A stretch of 5,381 bases of DNA from Rhodospirillales bacterium (GTDB taxonomy: Bacteria; Pseudomonadota; Alphaproteobacteria; Acetobacterales; Acetobacteraceae). The stretch lies in assembly GCA_028866445.1 (NCBI GenBank), contig JAGWIE010000117.1, positions 1-5,381 of the forward strand, given 5' to 3'. The notes beneath the pieces are model-generated. The model had not been told where the DNA came from. It made no database searches and saw only the letters and a list, made by a program, of their open reading frames with translations. Each line of letters begins with the position of its first letter. The first letter of the stretch is position 1. A program made the position numbers and the translations under genes. Positions 1 to 5,381 of this stretch are shown here, in pieces.

Positions 1-40
1 GCCCCGCCCCGATCAGCCCTACCTGCAAACGCTTGCTCAT
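1..40 (-). CDS. Rossmann-fold NAD(P)-dependent oxidoreductase, N-terminal fragment (partial)
   Basis: Only the first 13 codons are present. The gene runs leftwards off the window from an ATG at 40..38. The visible peptide is MSKRLQVGLIGAG: a short basic start, then a hydrophobic beta strand running into a glycine-rich turn (GLIGAG). This is how many dinucleotide-binding Rossmann folds begin, especially the Gfo/Idh/MocA oxidoreductases. Other NAD(P) enzymes such as aspartate or homoserine dehydrogenases start in a similar way, so the substrate cannot be named. There is no strong Shine-Dalgarno sequence upstream on the minus strand, only weak purine-rich stretches. The gene is divergent from secD, so the two share the 86-bp region between them. 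The call rests on a short peptide and is moderate at best. Confidence 0.5.
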   Translation of the reverse strand, partial: MSKRLQVGLIGAG

Positions 41-126
41 GTCTTTGCGCTCTATTCTGCTATGGGCTTGCACGCAACGCTTTGCCCCGCCATACGGCAA
101 GCGGTTTGGCATTTTTGGAGCCCGCG
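41..126. promoter_or_regulatory. Divergent intergenic region between the oxidoreductase and secD
   Basis: This 86-bp region separates two divergently oriented starts and should hold promoters for both. The best sigma-70-like pair I can see for secD is TTGCAC (68-73), a 17-nt spacer, then CATACG (91-96). Each hexamer matches only 3 of 6 consensus bases, so I do not claim a promoter position. No longer inverted repeat or operator stands out. Confidence 0.3.
117..120 (+). promoter_or_regulatory. Shine-Dalgarno site that fixes a TTG start for secD
   Basis: GGAG lies 6 nt before the TTG at 127. It has the right spacing for that codon and for no other in-frame start nearby. Together with the MLYFSR N-terminus it creates, it decides the secD start. 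Confidence 0.75.
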
Positions 127-1704
127 TTGCTTTATTTCAGCCGTGCGAAAACATTTGGTATCCTGCTCGTCTGCGGGTTGGGGGTGCTGCTCAGCCTGCC
201 CAATCTATGGGCGCGGCCAGGCTGGTGGCCAGGATTCATGCCCTGGAACCAGGTGCATCTTGGGCTGGACCTGAAAGGCGGCTCCTATCTGCTATTGCAG
301 ATCGACACCGACGCCATTCAGAAACAGGACCTCGATTCGCTGGTTGGCGAGGCGCGGCAGACGCTCGTGAAGGCAGGGCTTGGGTATAAAGACCTGCACG
401 CCGATCTGCATACGCATCAGGTTCTCCTCACCCCGCTGGATGGCCAAGGCCCGCAGGCGCTGGCCGCATTGCAAGGCCTCATTACCTACCTGCCCAATTC
501 CCCCACGCCCAGCCTTGCCGTGGCGCAGATGCCGGATGGTAGCATCGCCCTTTCCATCCCCGCCCAGGCGCAAACCGCGCGCAACACCCAGGCGGTGCAG
601 CAGGCCATCACCATCATCCAACGCCGTATCGACGGCTCCGGCGTACTAAACCCGCAAATCCAGCGCCAGGGGCAGGACCAGATCGTGGTGCAGCTCCCCG
701 GCATTTCAGACCCAGGCCGAGTGAAAACGCTCATCGGCACCACCGCGCATATGACCTTCCAGATGGTCGATTCCAGCGCCGCACCGGGCCAGCCCGCGCC
801 TTTGGGTGATGAGTGGTTGCCAATGTCCAACGACCCACAGCAGCAGATGGCGGTGCAAACCCAGGTCGCGGTGGATGGTGCGAGCCTGCAAAATGCCCAG
901 GCCAGCACAGACCCGCAAACCGGCGAATGGGTGGTGAACTTCACCCTCAATGCTGTCGGCGCACGGGAATTTGCCGATACCACCACTGCGAATGTGGGTA
1001 AGCTCTTCGCCATTGTGCTGGACGGCAAGATTATCGAAGCCCCGGTCATCCGTGAGCCGATCACCGGCGGCCAGGGTCAGATTTCCGGCAATTTCACCCC
1101 GCAATCGGCTACAGATCTCGCGTTGCTGCTGCGCGCGGGCGCCCTGCCCGCCCCGCTGAACATTGTTGAGGAGCAAAGCGTGGGGCCAGAGCTGGGGGCG
1201 GATGCCATCCGCGCTGGCGCGCTCTCGCTCGGTGCTGGCTTTGTGCTGGTGCTGTTCTTTATGGCGCTGTTCTATGGGCTGTTTGGCTGGTTCGCGAATG
1301 TGGCCCTCATTGCCAACCTGGTGCTGATGCTAGCCATCCTCTCGGTGATGGGGGCAACGCTCACTTTACCGGGCATGGCTGGCATTCTGCTTACCCTCGG
1401 CATGGCGGTGGATGCCAACATCCTCATCAACGAGCGCGTGCGCGAGGAAGTGAAAAATGGCCGCAAGCCGCTGGCCGCCTTGGAGGCCGGGTATAAGCGG
1501 GCCTACGGCACTATCATCGATTCCAACGTAACCACGCTGCTGGCCCATATCACGCTGTTCATTTTCGGTTCACCGCCGGTGCGCGGCTTCGCCGTGACCA
1601 TCTGTGCGGGCATCATCACCACCATGTTCACCGCCACGGTTGTAGTGCGCCTTATCACGTCGCGCTGGTATGCTGCCCGCCGCCCTGCTGCCCTGCCCGT
1701 CTAG
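127..1704 (+). CDS. secD: Protein translocase subunit SecD
   Basis: SecD, with SecF, forms the inner-membrane motor that couples proton flow to pulling preproteins through SecYEG. The protein has 525 residues, shorter than E. coli SecD (about 615) and usual for alphaproteobacteria. Seen in order: TM1 at about residues 9-27; the GLDLKGG motif at 46-52; a large periplasmic domain to about 355, including the conserved QRQGQDQIVVQLPG stretch (179-192); then five membrane segments between about 363 and 510. LGMAVDAN (424-431) carries Asp429, which matches the TM4 aspartate required for proton transport in the family, and it is followed by the conserved NERVREE (435-441). The start is TTG at 127: it has a GGAG 6 nt upstream and gives the typical MLYFSR N-terminus. 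An upstream TTG at 82 would add 15 untypical residues with no ribosome site. secF follows 8 nt after the stop, so the two are co-transcribed. Confidence 0.97.
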   Translation: MLYFSRAKTFGILLVCGLGVLLSLPNLWARPGWWPGFMPWNQVHLGLDLKGGSYLLLQIDTDAIQKQDLDSLVGEARQTLVKAGLGYKDLHADLHTHQVLLTPLDGQGPQALAALQGLITYLPNSPTPSLAVAQMPDGSIALSIPAQAQTARNTQAVQQAITIIQRRIDGSGVLNPQIQRQGQDQIVVQLPGISDPGRVKTLIGTTAHMTFQMVDSSAAPGQPAPLGDEWLPMSNDPQQQMAVQTQVAVDGASLQNAQASTDPQTGEWVVNFTLNAVGAREFADTTTANVGKLFAIVLDGKIIEAPVIREPITGGQGQISGNFTPQSATDLALLLRAGALPAPLNIVEEQSVGPELGADAIRAGALSLGAGFVLVLFFMALFYGLFGWFANVALIANLVLMLAILSVMGATLTLPGMAGILLTLGMAVDANILINERVREEVKNGRKPLAALEAGYKRAYGTIIDSNVTTLLAHITLFIFGSPPVRGFAVTICAGIITTMFTATVVVRLITSRWYAARRPAALPV

Positions 1705-1707
1705 GAG
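1703..1707 (+). promoter_or_regulatory. secF ribosome binding site overlapping the secD stop
   Basis: AGGAG shares two bases with the secD TAG stop and sits 5 nt before the secF ATG. This arrangement supports translational coupling of the two subunits. Confidence 0.8.
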
Positions 1708-1712
1708 CGACC

Positions 1713-2660
1713 ATGTTTACCAAACCGGCTTTCCGCTTTGTTCCAGACGGAACCAAAATCCGTTTCATGAATGGCCGCTTCGCCGGGCTTATCACCTCGG
1801 CGGTGCTCTCCCTCGGCTCGGTTATCCTGTTTTTCCACCCTGGCTTGAATATGGGGTTGGATTTTAAGGGTGGCGTGGTGCTGCAAGTGCAAACGCCACA
1901 GAAGGCGGATTTCTCTGCCTTGCGTTCAGCCCTCGCCGGGGCCGGACTGGCGGATGCAGCCCTGCAATCAGCCGGCACCCAGGGTAATGAAGTGTTGATA
2001 AGCCTGGAAAGCCGCAGCAATGCCGCCGCCACGCAAACCGCCATTGGCGAAGTGCAAACGGCTTTGAACAAGGCCGCACCCGGTGCGGTGATCCAATCCA
2101 CCCAGGCTGTGGGCGCTTCGGTTTCAAACCAGCTTTTCAGCCAGGGGTTGGAGGCATTGGGCCTCTCCTTCGTGATGATCCTGCTCTATATCTGGTTCCG
2201 GTTTGAATGGCAGTTTGCCGTCGGCGCGGTGGTGACGTTGATTCTGGACACTACCAAAACCATAGGGTTCATGGTCATCACCCGTATCCCGTTCGACCTT
2301 GTGACCATCGCCGCCATTCTTACCATCATCGGCTATTCCACCAACGACAAGGTGGTGGTGTATGACCGGGTGCGGGAAAACCTGCGCAAATACAAAACCA
2401 TGAATCTGCGGGAGTTGATCGATCTTTCAATCAACGAGACGTTGAATCGAACGCTCGGCACTTCCGGCACTGTGTTTCTGGCGGCCTTGCCGCTGGCGCT
2501 GTTTGGCGGCTCGGCGCTTGCCGGTTTTGCCTGGATCATGCTGTTCGGTATCGTGGTCGGAACCTCCTCTTCCATCTTCATTGCGGCACCTATCCTGCTG
2601 TTTCTGGGCGAGCACAGGCTGCGCCGTTCCACAGTCGCGCCAAAAAAACCCACGAAATAG
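1713..2660 (+). CDS. secF: Protein translocase subunit SecF
   Basis: SecF is the partner of SecD in the proton-driven accessory motor of the Sec translocon. Its length of 315 residues is normal. Visible elements: TM1 at about 23-41; GLDFKGG (48-54), the counterpart of the SecD motif; a small periplasmic domain to about 140, ending in VGASVS (133-138); then five membrane segments from about 145 to 298. GYSTND (207-212), DRVREN (218-223) and NETLNRTLGTSGT (241-253) are the conserved TM4-TM5 signatures. In TM3 the E. coli-type His-Asp pair appears as Leu-Asp (Leu178-Asp179), so the acidic residue is kept; I believe this also occurs in other alphaproteobacterial SecFs. The tail is basic (about 302-315) and probably cytoplasmic. 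The ATG has a good AGGAG site, and the gene is coupled to secD. Confidence 0.97.
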   Translation: MFTKPAFRFVPDGTKIRFMNGRFAGLITSAVLSLGSVILFFHPGLNMGLDFKGGVVLQVQTPQKADFSALRSALAGAGLADAALQSAGTQGNEVLISLESRSNAAATQTAIGEVQTALNKAAPGAVIQSTQAVGASVSNQLFSQGLEALGLSFVMILLYIWFRFEWQFAVGAVVTLILDTTKTIGFMVITRIPFDLVTIAAILTIIGYSTNDKVVVYDRVRENLRKYKTMNLRELIDLSINETLNRTLGTSGTVFLAALPLALFGGSALAGFAWIMLFGIVVGTSSSIFIAAPILLFLGEHRLRRSTVAPKKPTK

Positions 2661-2687
2661 GGAGTAGGCTAATTTTTTAATCGCGCT

Positions 2688-2726
2688 GGGCGTATAAAAA
2701 TGATACACGCGCCCCGTGAGATTTTT
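2688..2726 (+). terminator. Weak candidate terminator after secF
   Basis: GGGCGTAT (2688-2695) can pair with ATAC (2703-2706) and GCCC (2711-2714) around a 7-nt loop, with a 4-nt bulge on the 3' side. Five T residues follow, but only after a 7-nt gap (2722-2726). The bulge and gap make this a poor intrinsic terminator, so transcription may read on into the EAL gene. Confidence 0.2.
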
Positions 2727-2733
2727 GTACAAA
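2724..2733. promoter_or_regulatory. Perfect 10-bp palindrome upstream of the EAL gene
   Basis: TTTGTACAAA is a perfect palindrome within an AT-rich stretch, 17 nt before the GTG start of the EAL gene. It could be a dimeric regulator site. Palindromes this short and AT-rich also arise by chance, and no regulator gene is next to it. Confidence 0.2.
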
Positions 2734-2750
2734 TTTTGGTTATTTAGACA

Positions 2751-3497
2751 GTGCATGTAAGCGGGCAGATTTCTCAGCTCGCTGCGGCACTTCGGCTGCG
2801 CTACCAGCCAATTGTTCGACTGGAAGATGGCGGGCTTAGCCATGTCGAAGTGCTCGCCAGGGTACTAGGCCAGGATGGGCAGTTGCTTGGCCCAGAGAGC
2901 CTGGTAGCGGCTATGGAACACCCGGAGCGCGCACTTGGCCTAACGCGGGCCATTATTCAAATGGCTTTATCGGAATATCAGGGACGTGGCCTCTCTGCGC
3001 ATCAGTTGCCGCTGGCTTTTAACCTGCCTCTTAATGTTCTGGTGCATCCTGGCATCGTGCATGGCATAGAAACTCTGCGTGCAACCCACGGCCTTGCGGC
3101 AGGGTTGTTGCGGTTCGAGCTTACTGAAACCCAGCCTGTTCACAACATCAAACTGGCGGAAGAAAGCATTAAGGCATTGCGCGATGCCGGGTATAAGCTG
3201 GCGCTGGATGATATTGTGCCTGCCACGCCCTTTCTGCCCGCGTTGATGAAAACTGCCGTGGGTGCTGTGAAACTCGACCGCTCAGTGGTGGTGGATACCA
3301 GCCCTGGCGCACGGAATTTTATTCTGAAAATTACCCGCCTCGCCGCCAGCCGGTTACAGGATATTATCGCCGAAGGAATAGAAACCGCCGCACAACTGGC
3401 ACGGATGCGGGAACTTGGCGCAACGCACGGCCAGGGCTTCTTGTTCGCAAAGCCGCTGGCGGCGGAGGAACTGGCCCTTCGGCTTTGCGAAGGCTAG
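2751..3497 (+). CDS. Stand-alone EAL-domain protein, degenerate in loop 6
   Basis: The protein has 248 residues, almost exactly one EAL domain, with no GGDEF, PAS or membrane segment. Active EAL domains hydrolyse cyclic di-GMP to pGpG with two metal ions. Most expected ligands are present: Glu33 in EVL (the EAL position), Asn91 (FNLP), Glu123 in ELTE, Asp153-Asp154, Lys174 (VKLD), Glu208 in AEGIE and Gln228 in GQGF. Loop 6, normally DFGTGYSS after the first Asp, reads DIVPATPF here (154-161). Both glycines are lost, and this loop matters for metal binding and dimerisation. Activity may be low or absent, and the protein could be a c-di-GMP-binding or protein-interaction module. The start is GTG at 2751: a stop lies in frame at 2745-2747 and the domain begins within 20 residues, but there is no clear Shine-Dalgarno. 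It lies 90 nt after secF on the same strand, with no evident functional link. Confidence 0.88.
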   Translation: MHVSGQISQLAAALRLRYQPIVRLEDGGLSHVEVLARVLGQDGQLLGPESLVAAMEHPERALGLTRAIIQMALSEYQGRGLSAHQLPLAFNLPLNVLVHPGIVHGIETLRATHGLAAGLLRFELTETQPVHNIKLAEESIKALRDAGYKLALDDIVPATPFLPALMKTAVGAVKLDRSVVVDTSPGARNFILKITRLAASRLQDIIAEGIETAAQLARMRELGATHGQGFLFAKPLAAEELALRLCEG

Positions 3498-3543
3498 AGC
3501 AACATCCAACCAAACGGACACGTTTGATCGGATTAAGTTGCTC
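3496..3543. repeat. Imperfect palindrome starting at the EAL gene stop codon
   Basis: GAGCAAC (3497-3503) pairs with GTTGCTC (3537-3543), ATCC (3504-3507) with GGAT (3530-3533), and CAAACG (3511-3516) with CGTTTG (3521-3526), around a GACA tetraloop (3517-3520). There is a 3-nt internal mismatch region and a TAA bulge. The last two bases of the TAG stop are in or next to the stem. No T-tract follows, so it is not a textbook intrinsic terminator. The layout resembles the GAGCATGATCC-type palindromes I recall as abundant between genes in Rhizobiales, so it is probably one copy of a dispersed repeat that may also stop transcription or protect the 3' end. Confidence 0.6.
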
Positions 3544-3557
3544 GCTTAAACAGAGAG

Positions 3558-3601
3558 TTAGAGCGGTTTGCATGAACCGGCGTGAACGGAAACCGCTCTA
3601 A
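3558..3601. repeat. Perfect 12-bp inverted repeat at the hydrolase stop codon
   Basis: TTAGAGCGGTTT (3558-3569) and AAACCGCTCTAA (3590-3601) are perfect inverted repeats around a 20-nt centre that contains the near-repeats TGAACCGG and TGAACGG. The right arm includes the TAG stop of the minus-strand hydrolase (3600..3598), so in that gene's direction the hairpin begins at its own stop codon. There is no strong T-tract on either side. It probably acts as a two-way transcription block or 3'-end stabiliser between convergent genes, and may be a copy of a dispersed genomic repeat. Confidence 0.65.
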
Positions 3602-4533
3602 GATAACGCGAAGCGCCGCCTTGCATCTCCCTGAAGCCGCGCCACGCGGGCACGCCAGCTTTCGCTTTGCTCAGCCATGGCCGCCATTGCCAGATTATCA
3701 GGGTGCTCAGCGGTATCAGGTGTTAGTTCCCTCACCGCATTTTCGTCTTTCAGCTTCAACAAATGCGCCAGCACATTGCGTTGCGCGGCCGCCTTCAAAA
3801 ACAAATCCTGCTTGCCATAAAGCCTGGCGGCCAGCCCGGCGACACTCCATTCCCGCCGCGCCAGTTGCGCCAGCAGCGATTGTTCGCGTTTCTGGCGGTG
3901 TACCAGCAACTGGGCGGTGAGGCGGCGGGGCTGAGGCAGCAACGGCCCATGGCCCGGCAGAAACACATCATCGTCACGGGAAAGCAAAAGCTGCAAGGAG
4001 CGGTAATAATCTCCCATGTCACCATCCGGCGGGCTGACGATGGAGGAGGACCAGGACATGACATGGTCGCCGCTGAATAAAAGCTTTTCCCCTGCCGCGC
4101 CTTTCAGGGCAAAGCAGAGATGGTCGGCCGCGTGGCCGGGGGTAAACACCGCTGTAAAACCTAAGATTTCGTCGCCATCACCAAGCATGATATCCGGCGT
4201 GAAGCCCGGTTTGGGTGAAGGCGCATAGGCTGCCACGGGCGCGCCGCAAGCGGCCTTCAACCCCGGCAGCGCGCCGTAATGGTCAGCATGGGTATGGGTG
4301 AGCAAAATAAGGCATATCGGGCGGTTGGCGGCGGCTTTGAGAATATCCGCGACGTGTTCGGCATCTTCCGGGCCTGGGTCGACCACCACCAGCCCGTCAT
4401 CACGCTCCACAAGAAACGTATTCGTGCCGCGATAGGTCATTACGCCAGGGTTGTCCGCGACGATCCGCGTTATCCCTGGCAAAACATCAAGGGCAGCGTG
4501 GCGTGGCGGCGTGGCTTCAGTCAAAAATCCCAT
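3598..4533 (-). CDS. Metallo-beta-lactamase-fold hydrolase with C-terminal winged helix (LACTB2-like)
   Basis: The protein has 311 residues from an ATG at 4533..4531. The core carries the full two-metal site: HTHADH (His80, His82, Asp84, His85), His134 in TPGHAADH, Asp156 in FSGDH and His195 in LPGHGP. RGTNTFLV (36-43) and SPPDGDMGDYY (167-177) are signatures of the LACTB2-like branch. Residues about 211-268 resemble the winged-helix domain that follows the core in that family (HRQKREQSLL, then VLAHLLKLKDENAV). Human LACTB2 is a single-strand endoribonuclease, but the substrate of the bacterial proteins is not established, so I name only the fold. About 40 further residues form a basic tail. 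No signal peptide is seen, so it is probably cytosolic. The start is uncertain: a GGGA touches the ATG directly, and TTG at 4548 is an alternative. It lies 55 nt after the small membrane protein gene on the same strand, probably on one transcript. Confidence 0.92.
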   Translation of the reverse strand: MGFLTEATPPRHAALDVLPGITRIVADNPGVMTYRGTNTFLVERDDGLVVVDPGPEDAEHVADILKAAANRPICLILLTHTHADHYGALPGLKAACGAPVAAYAPSPKPGFTPDIMLGDGDEILGFTAVFTPGHAADHLCFALKGAAGEKLLFSGDHVMSWSSSIVSPPDGDMGDYYRSLQLLLSRDDDVFLPGHGPLLPQPRRLTAQLLVHRQKREQSLLAQLARREWSVAGLAARLYGKQDLFLKAAAQRNVLAHLLKLKDENAVRELTPDTAEHPDNLAMAAMAEQSESWRARVARLQGDARRRFALS

Positions 4534-4588
4534 TCCCGCATCATGCAATGCGGTATGGGGGCGGGCAATGCGCTGACGAGCAGAGCTG

Positions 4589-4756
4589 CTAGCCGAAGGT
4601 GTAGGCCAGCCAGAGGGCACCCAGAACCAGGGCGGCACAAGCCACACCAAGAACGATGGGTAGCATGGTTCCATCGCCGCTCGTTCGGCTCAAACCATGA
4701 GGAAGGCGTTCCTGATGCCGCGCGAAACTGGCATTGAAATCTTTCATTTCCAACAT
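4589..4756 (-). CDS. Small single-pass membrane protein, unknown function
   Basis: This gene of 55 codons reads from ATG at 4756..4754 to TAG at 4591..4589. The first 30 residues are polar and rich in charge (MLEMKDFNASFARHQERLPH, then GLSRTSGDGT). Residues 31-52 form one strongly hydrophobic segment, starting MLPIVLGVACAALVLGALWL, and the protein ends AYTFG. The expected topology is a cytoplasmic N-terminus with a C-terminal anchor. An AGG lies 6 nt before the first ATG on the minus strand (4765..4763), which favours that start over the in-frame ATG at 4747. It sits between the divergent promoter region and the hydrolase on the same strand, with no competing gene. I do not recognise a family. 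The hydrophobic segment, the plausible ribosome site and the fit to the operon layout are the case for its being real. Confidence 0.6.
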   Translation of the reverse strand: MLEMKDFNASFARHQERLPHGLSRTSGDGTMLPIVLGVACAALVLGALWLAYTFG

Positions 4757-4935
4757 GTTATACCTATATCTTGCGATAACGCCGTGGCGTTTGCAGGCGT
4801 ATCGCCCATTATTTATTTAGAAAAACAATTATGCGCCTCAGCCCCCTTAAAATGCAACAAAAACTGTGCCGAACCACAGGCTTGCCGGGCTTTCATGTCT
4901 CCTGAGGTCGACATCGTCGTGCGCGCGGGTAATCT
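4757..4935. promoter_or_regulatory. Divergent regulatory region between the small membrane gene and DUF445 gene
   Basis: This region of about 180 bp lies between two divergent starts. It holds an AT-rich stretch from about 4808 to 4830, and TAAAAT (4848-4853), a 5-of-6 match to a -10 hexamer reading towards the DUF445 gene but without a good -35 at 17 nt. GTTAT (4757-4761) and ATAAC (4776-4780) form a short spaced inverted repeat beside the small gene's start. I see no riboswitch or RNA gene here, and no coding frame looks convincing. Confidence 0.35.
4778..4791. promoter_or_regulatory. Perfect palindrome, possible operator
   Basis: AACGCC and GGCGTT flank a central GT, making a 14-bp palindrome with 6-bp arms. 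It lies 22 nt upstream of the small membrane protein's ATG, inside the divergent region. The position suits a dimeric repressor site, but no regulator gene is visible in the window and chance is possible at this size. Confidence 0.25.
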
Positions 4936-4940
4936 AGGGG
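4936..4940 (+). promoter_or_regulatory. Shine-Dalgarno that chooses between two DUF445 ATGs
   Basis: AGGGG lies 7 nt before the ATG at 4948 but only 1 nt before the in-frame ATG at 4942. The spacing favours 4948. Confidence 0.65.
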
Positions 4941-4947
4941 AATGGCC

Positions 4948-5381
4948 ATGCCGATAGACCCCGATTCCGCCCTGCGTAGAAATCTCAATCGCCACAAGCT
5001 TTTCGCCTCCGCCCTGCTGTTGCTTATGGCCGCACTGACCGTAGGAAGTTATTGGCTGCCGCCCTCCTCCTGGAGCGGCCTGCTGCGCGATGCCGCCAAG
5101 GCCGGCTTCATCGGCGGCGTGGCGGATTGGTTCGCCGTTACCGCGCTGTTCCGGCACCCGCTCGGCCTGCCAATTCCGCACACCGCGATTTTGCCCGCGC
5201 AGAAGCAGCGCCTGGGCGACGCGCTGGGCCGGTTTGTCGCCAACCATGTGTTCACCGAGGCTGATATAAAGCGGCTGCTGGGGGATTTAGACGGCGCCAC
5301 CATTCTGCGGCGCTTTCTGGCCGACCCGGACGCAACTCGCCCCTTGGCTGAAACCTTGGCCGGAATGCTGCCCAAGCTGCT
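4948..5381 (+). CDS. DUF445 domain-containing membrane protein, N-terminal part (partial)
   Basis: The frame is open from the ATG at 4948 to the right edge, giving 144 complete codons. A polar, arginine-containing start (1-17) leads into one membrane segment (about 18-36). Then comes the DUF445 hallmark: GGVADWFAVTALFRHPLGLP at 56-75, followed by IPHTAILPAQKQRLGDALG (76-94) and FVANHVFTE (96-104). Family members (including E. coli YjiN) are membrane-anchored proteins of about 400 residues with no firmly established function, so roughly the last two thirds should lie beyond the window. The start at 4948 is favoured by the AGGGG ribosome site; 4942 would add only Met-Ala. The gene is divergent from the small membrane protein and hydrolase pair. 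Confidence 0.92.
   Translation, partial: MPIDPDSALRRNLNRHKLFASALLLLMAALTVGSYWLPPSSWSGLLRDAAKAGFIGGVADWFAVTALFRHPLGLPIPHTAILPAQKQRLGDALGRFVANHVFTEADIKRLLGDLDGATILRRFLADPDATRPLAETLAGMLPKL

Noticed and set aside
1..126. The secD frame is open upstream to the left edge, and the two other plus-strand frames are also open for some distance.
   Set aside because: The peptides are rich in Cys and otherwise unlike any protein I know. The minus strand here holds a convincing oxidoreductase start, and the secD start is fixed by a ribosome site at 117-120.
706..1176. A long minus-strand open frame inside secD.
   Set aside because: It is a shadow of GC-rich coding sequence, lies opposite clearly conserved SecD motifs, and has no recognisable domain.
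3496..3601. Reading the two palindromes as a CRISPR-like or attachment-site structure.
   Set aside because: There are only two dissimilar stems, no regular repeats or spacers, and no cas, integrase or transposase gene in the window.
4534..4674. A 47-residue N-terminal extension of the hydrolase, from an ATG at 4674.
   Set aside because: It is Trp/Pro/Ser-rich, unlike the family, and overlaps the small membrane protein gene in another frame. The conserved fold begins soon after 4533.
4279..4957. Plus-strand open frames at 4279-4737 and 4697-4957.
   Set aside because: The first lies opposite the hydrolase active-site region and the small gene. The second crosses the divergent promoter region and runs past the DUF445 start in another frame. 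Neither looks like a protein family.
4813..5375. Minus-strand open frames opposite the DUF445 gene.
   Set aside because: They mirror a strongly conserved DUF445 coding frame and have low-complexity Arg/Gln/Gly-rich compositions.
1..5381. An undescribed defence, toxin-antitoxin or mobile system.
   Set aside because: The genes are housekeeping or single widespread families, with no cluster of unknown genes and no mobile-element signature.

Overview
The window looks like ordinary chromosomal DNA from an alphaproteobacterium. The evidence is GC-rich coding sequence, SecD and SecF of the short alphaproteobacterial kind, and a palindromic intergenic repeat of a type I recall from alphaproteobacterial genomes. 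Rhodospirillales/Acetobacteraceae is my best guess but is only an inference. Both ends cut through genes. I found no tRNA, rRNA, CRISPR array, insertion sequence or phage gene.

Layout from left to right: (1) the first 13 codons of a Rossmann-fold oxidoreductase on the minus strand, cut by the left edge; (2) an 86-bp divergent intergenic region; (3) secD and secF on the plus strand, 8 nt apart, coding for the SecDF membrane motor that uses the proton gradient to help Sec-translocated proteins across the inner membrane; (4) a 90-bp AT-rich spacer; (5) a stand-alone EAL-domain protein on the plus strand; (6) a convergent intergenic region of about 100 bp holding two successive palindromes, each starting at the stop codon of the gene it follows; (7) a metallo-beta-lactamase-fold hydrolase on the minus strand with a C-terminal winged helix (LACTB2-like), preceded on the same strand by a 55-codon single-pass membrane protein gene that is easy to miss; (8) a divergent regulatory region of about 190 bp; (9) the start of a DUF445 membrane protein on the plus strand, cut by the right edge.

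The only genes that clearly work together are secD and secF. The small membrane protein and the hydrolase probably share a transcript. The EAL protein would act in cyclic-di-GMP signalling if active, but its active-site loop 6 is degenerate. yajC, which commonly precedes secD, is not directly upstream here. I see no convincing undescribed system. The points most worth a second look are the paired stop-codon palindromes, the degenerate EAL protein, the small membrane protein, and the TTG start that corrects the secD annotation.
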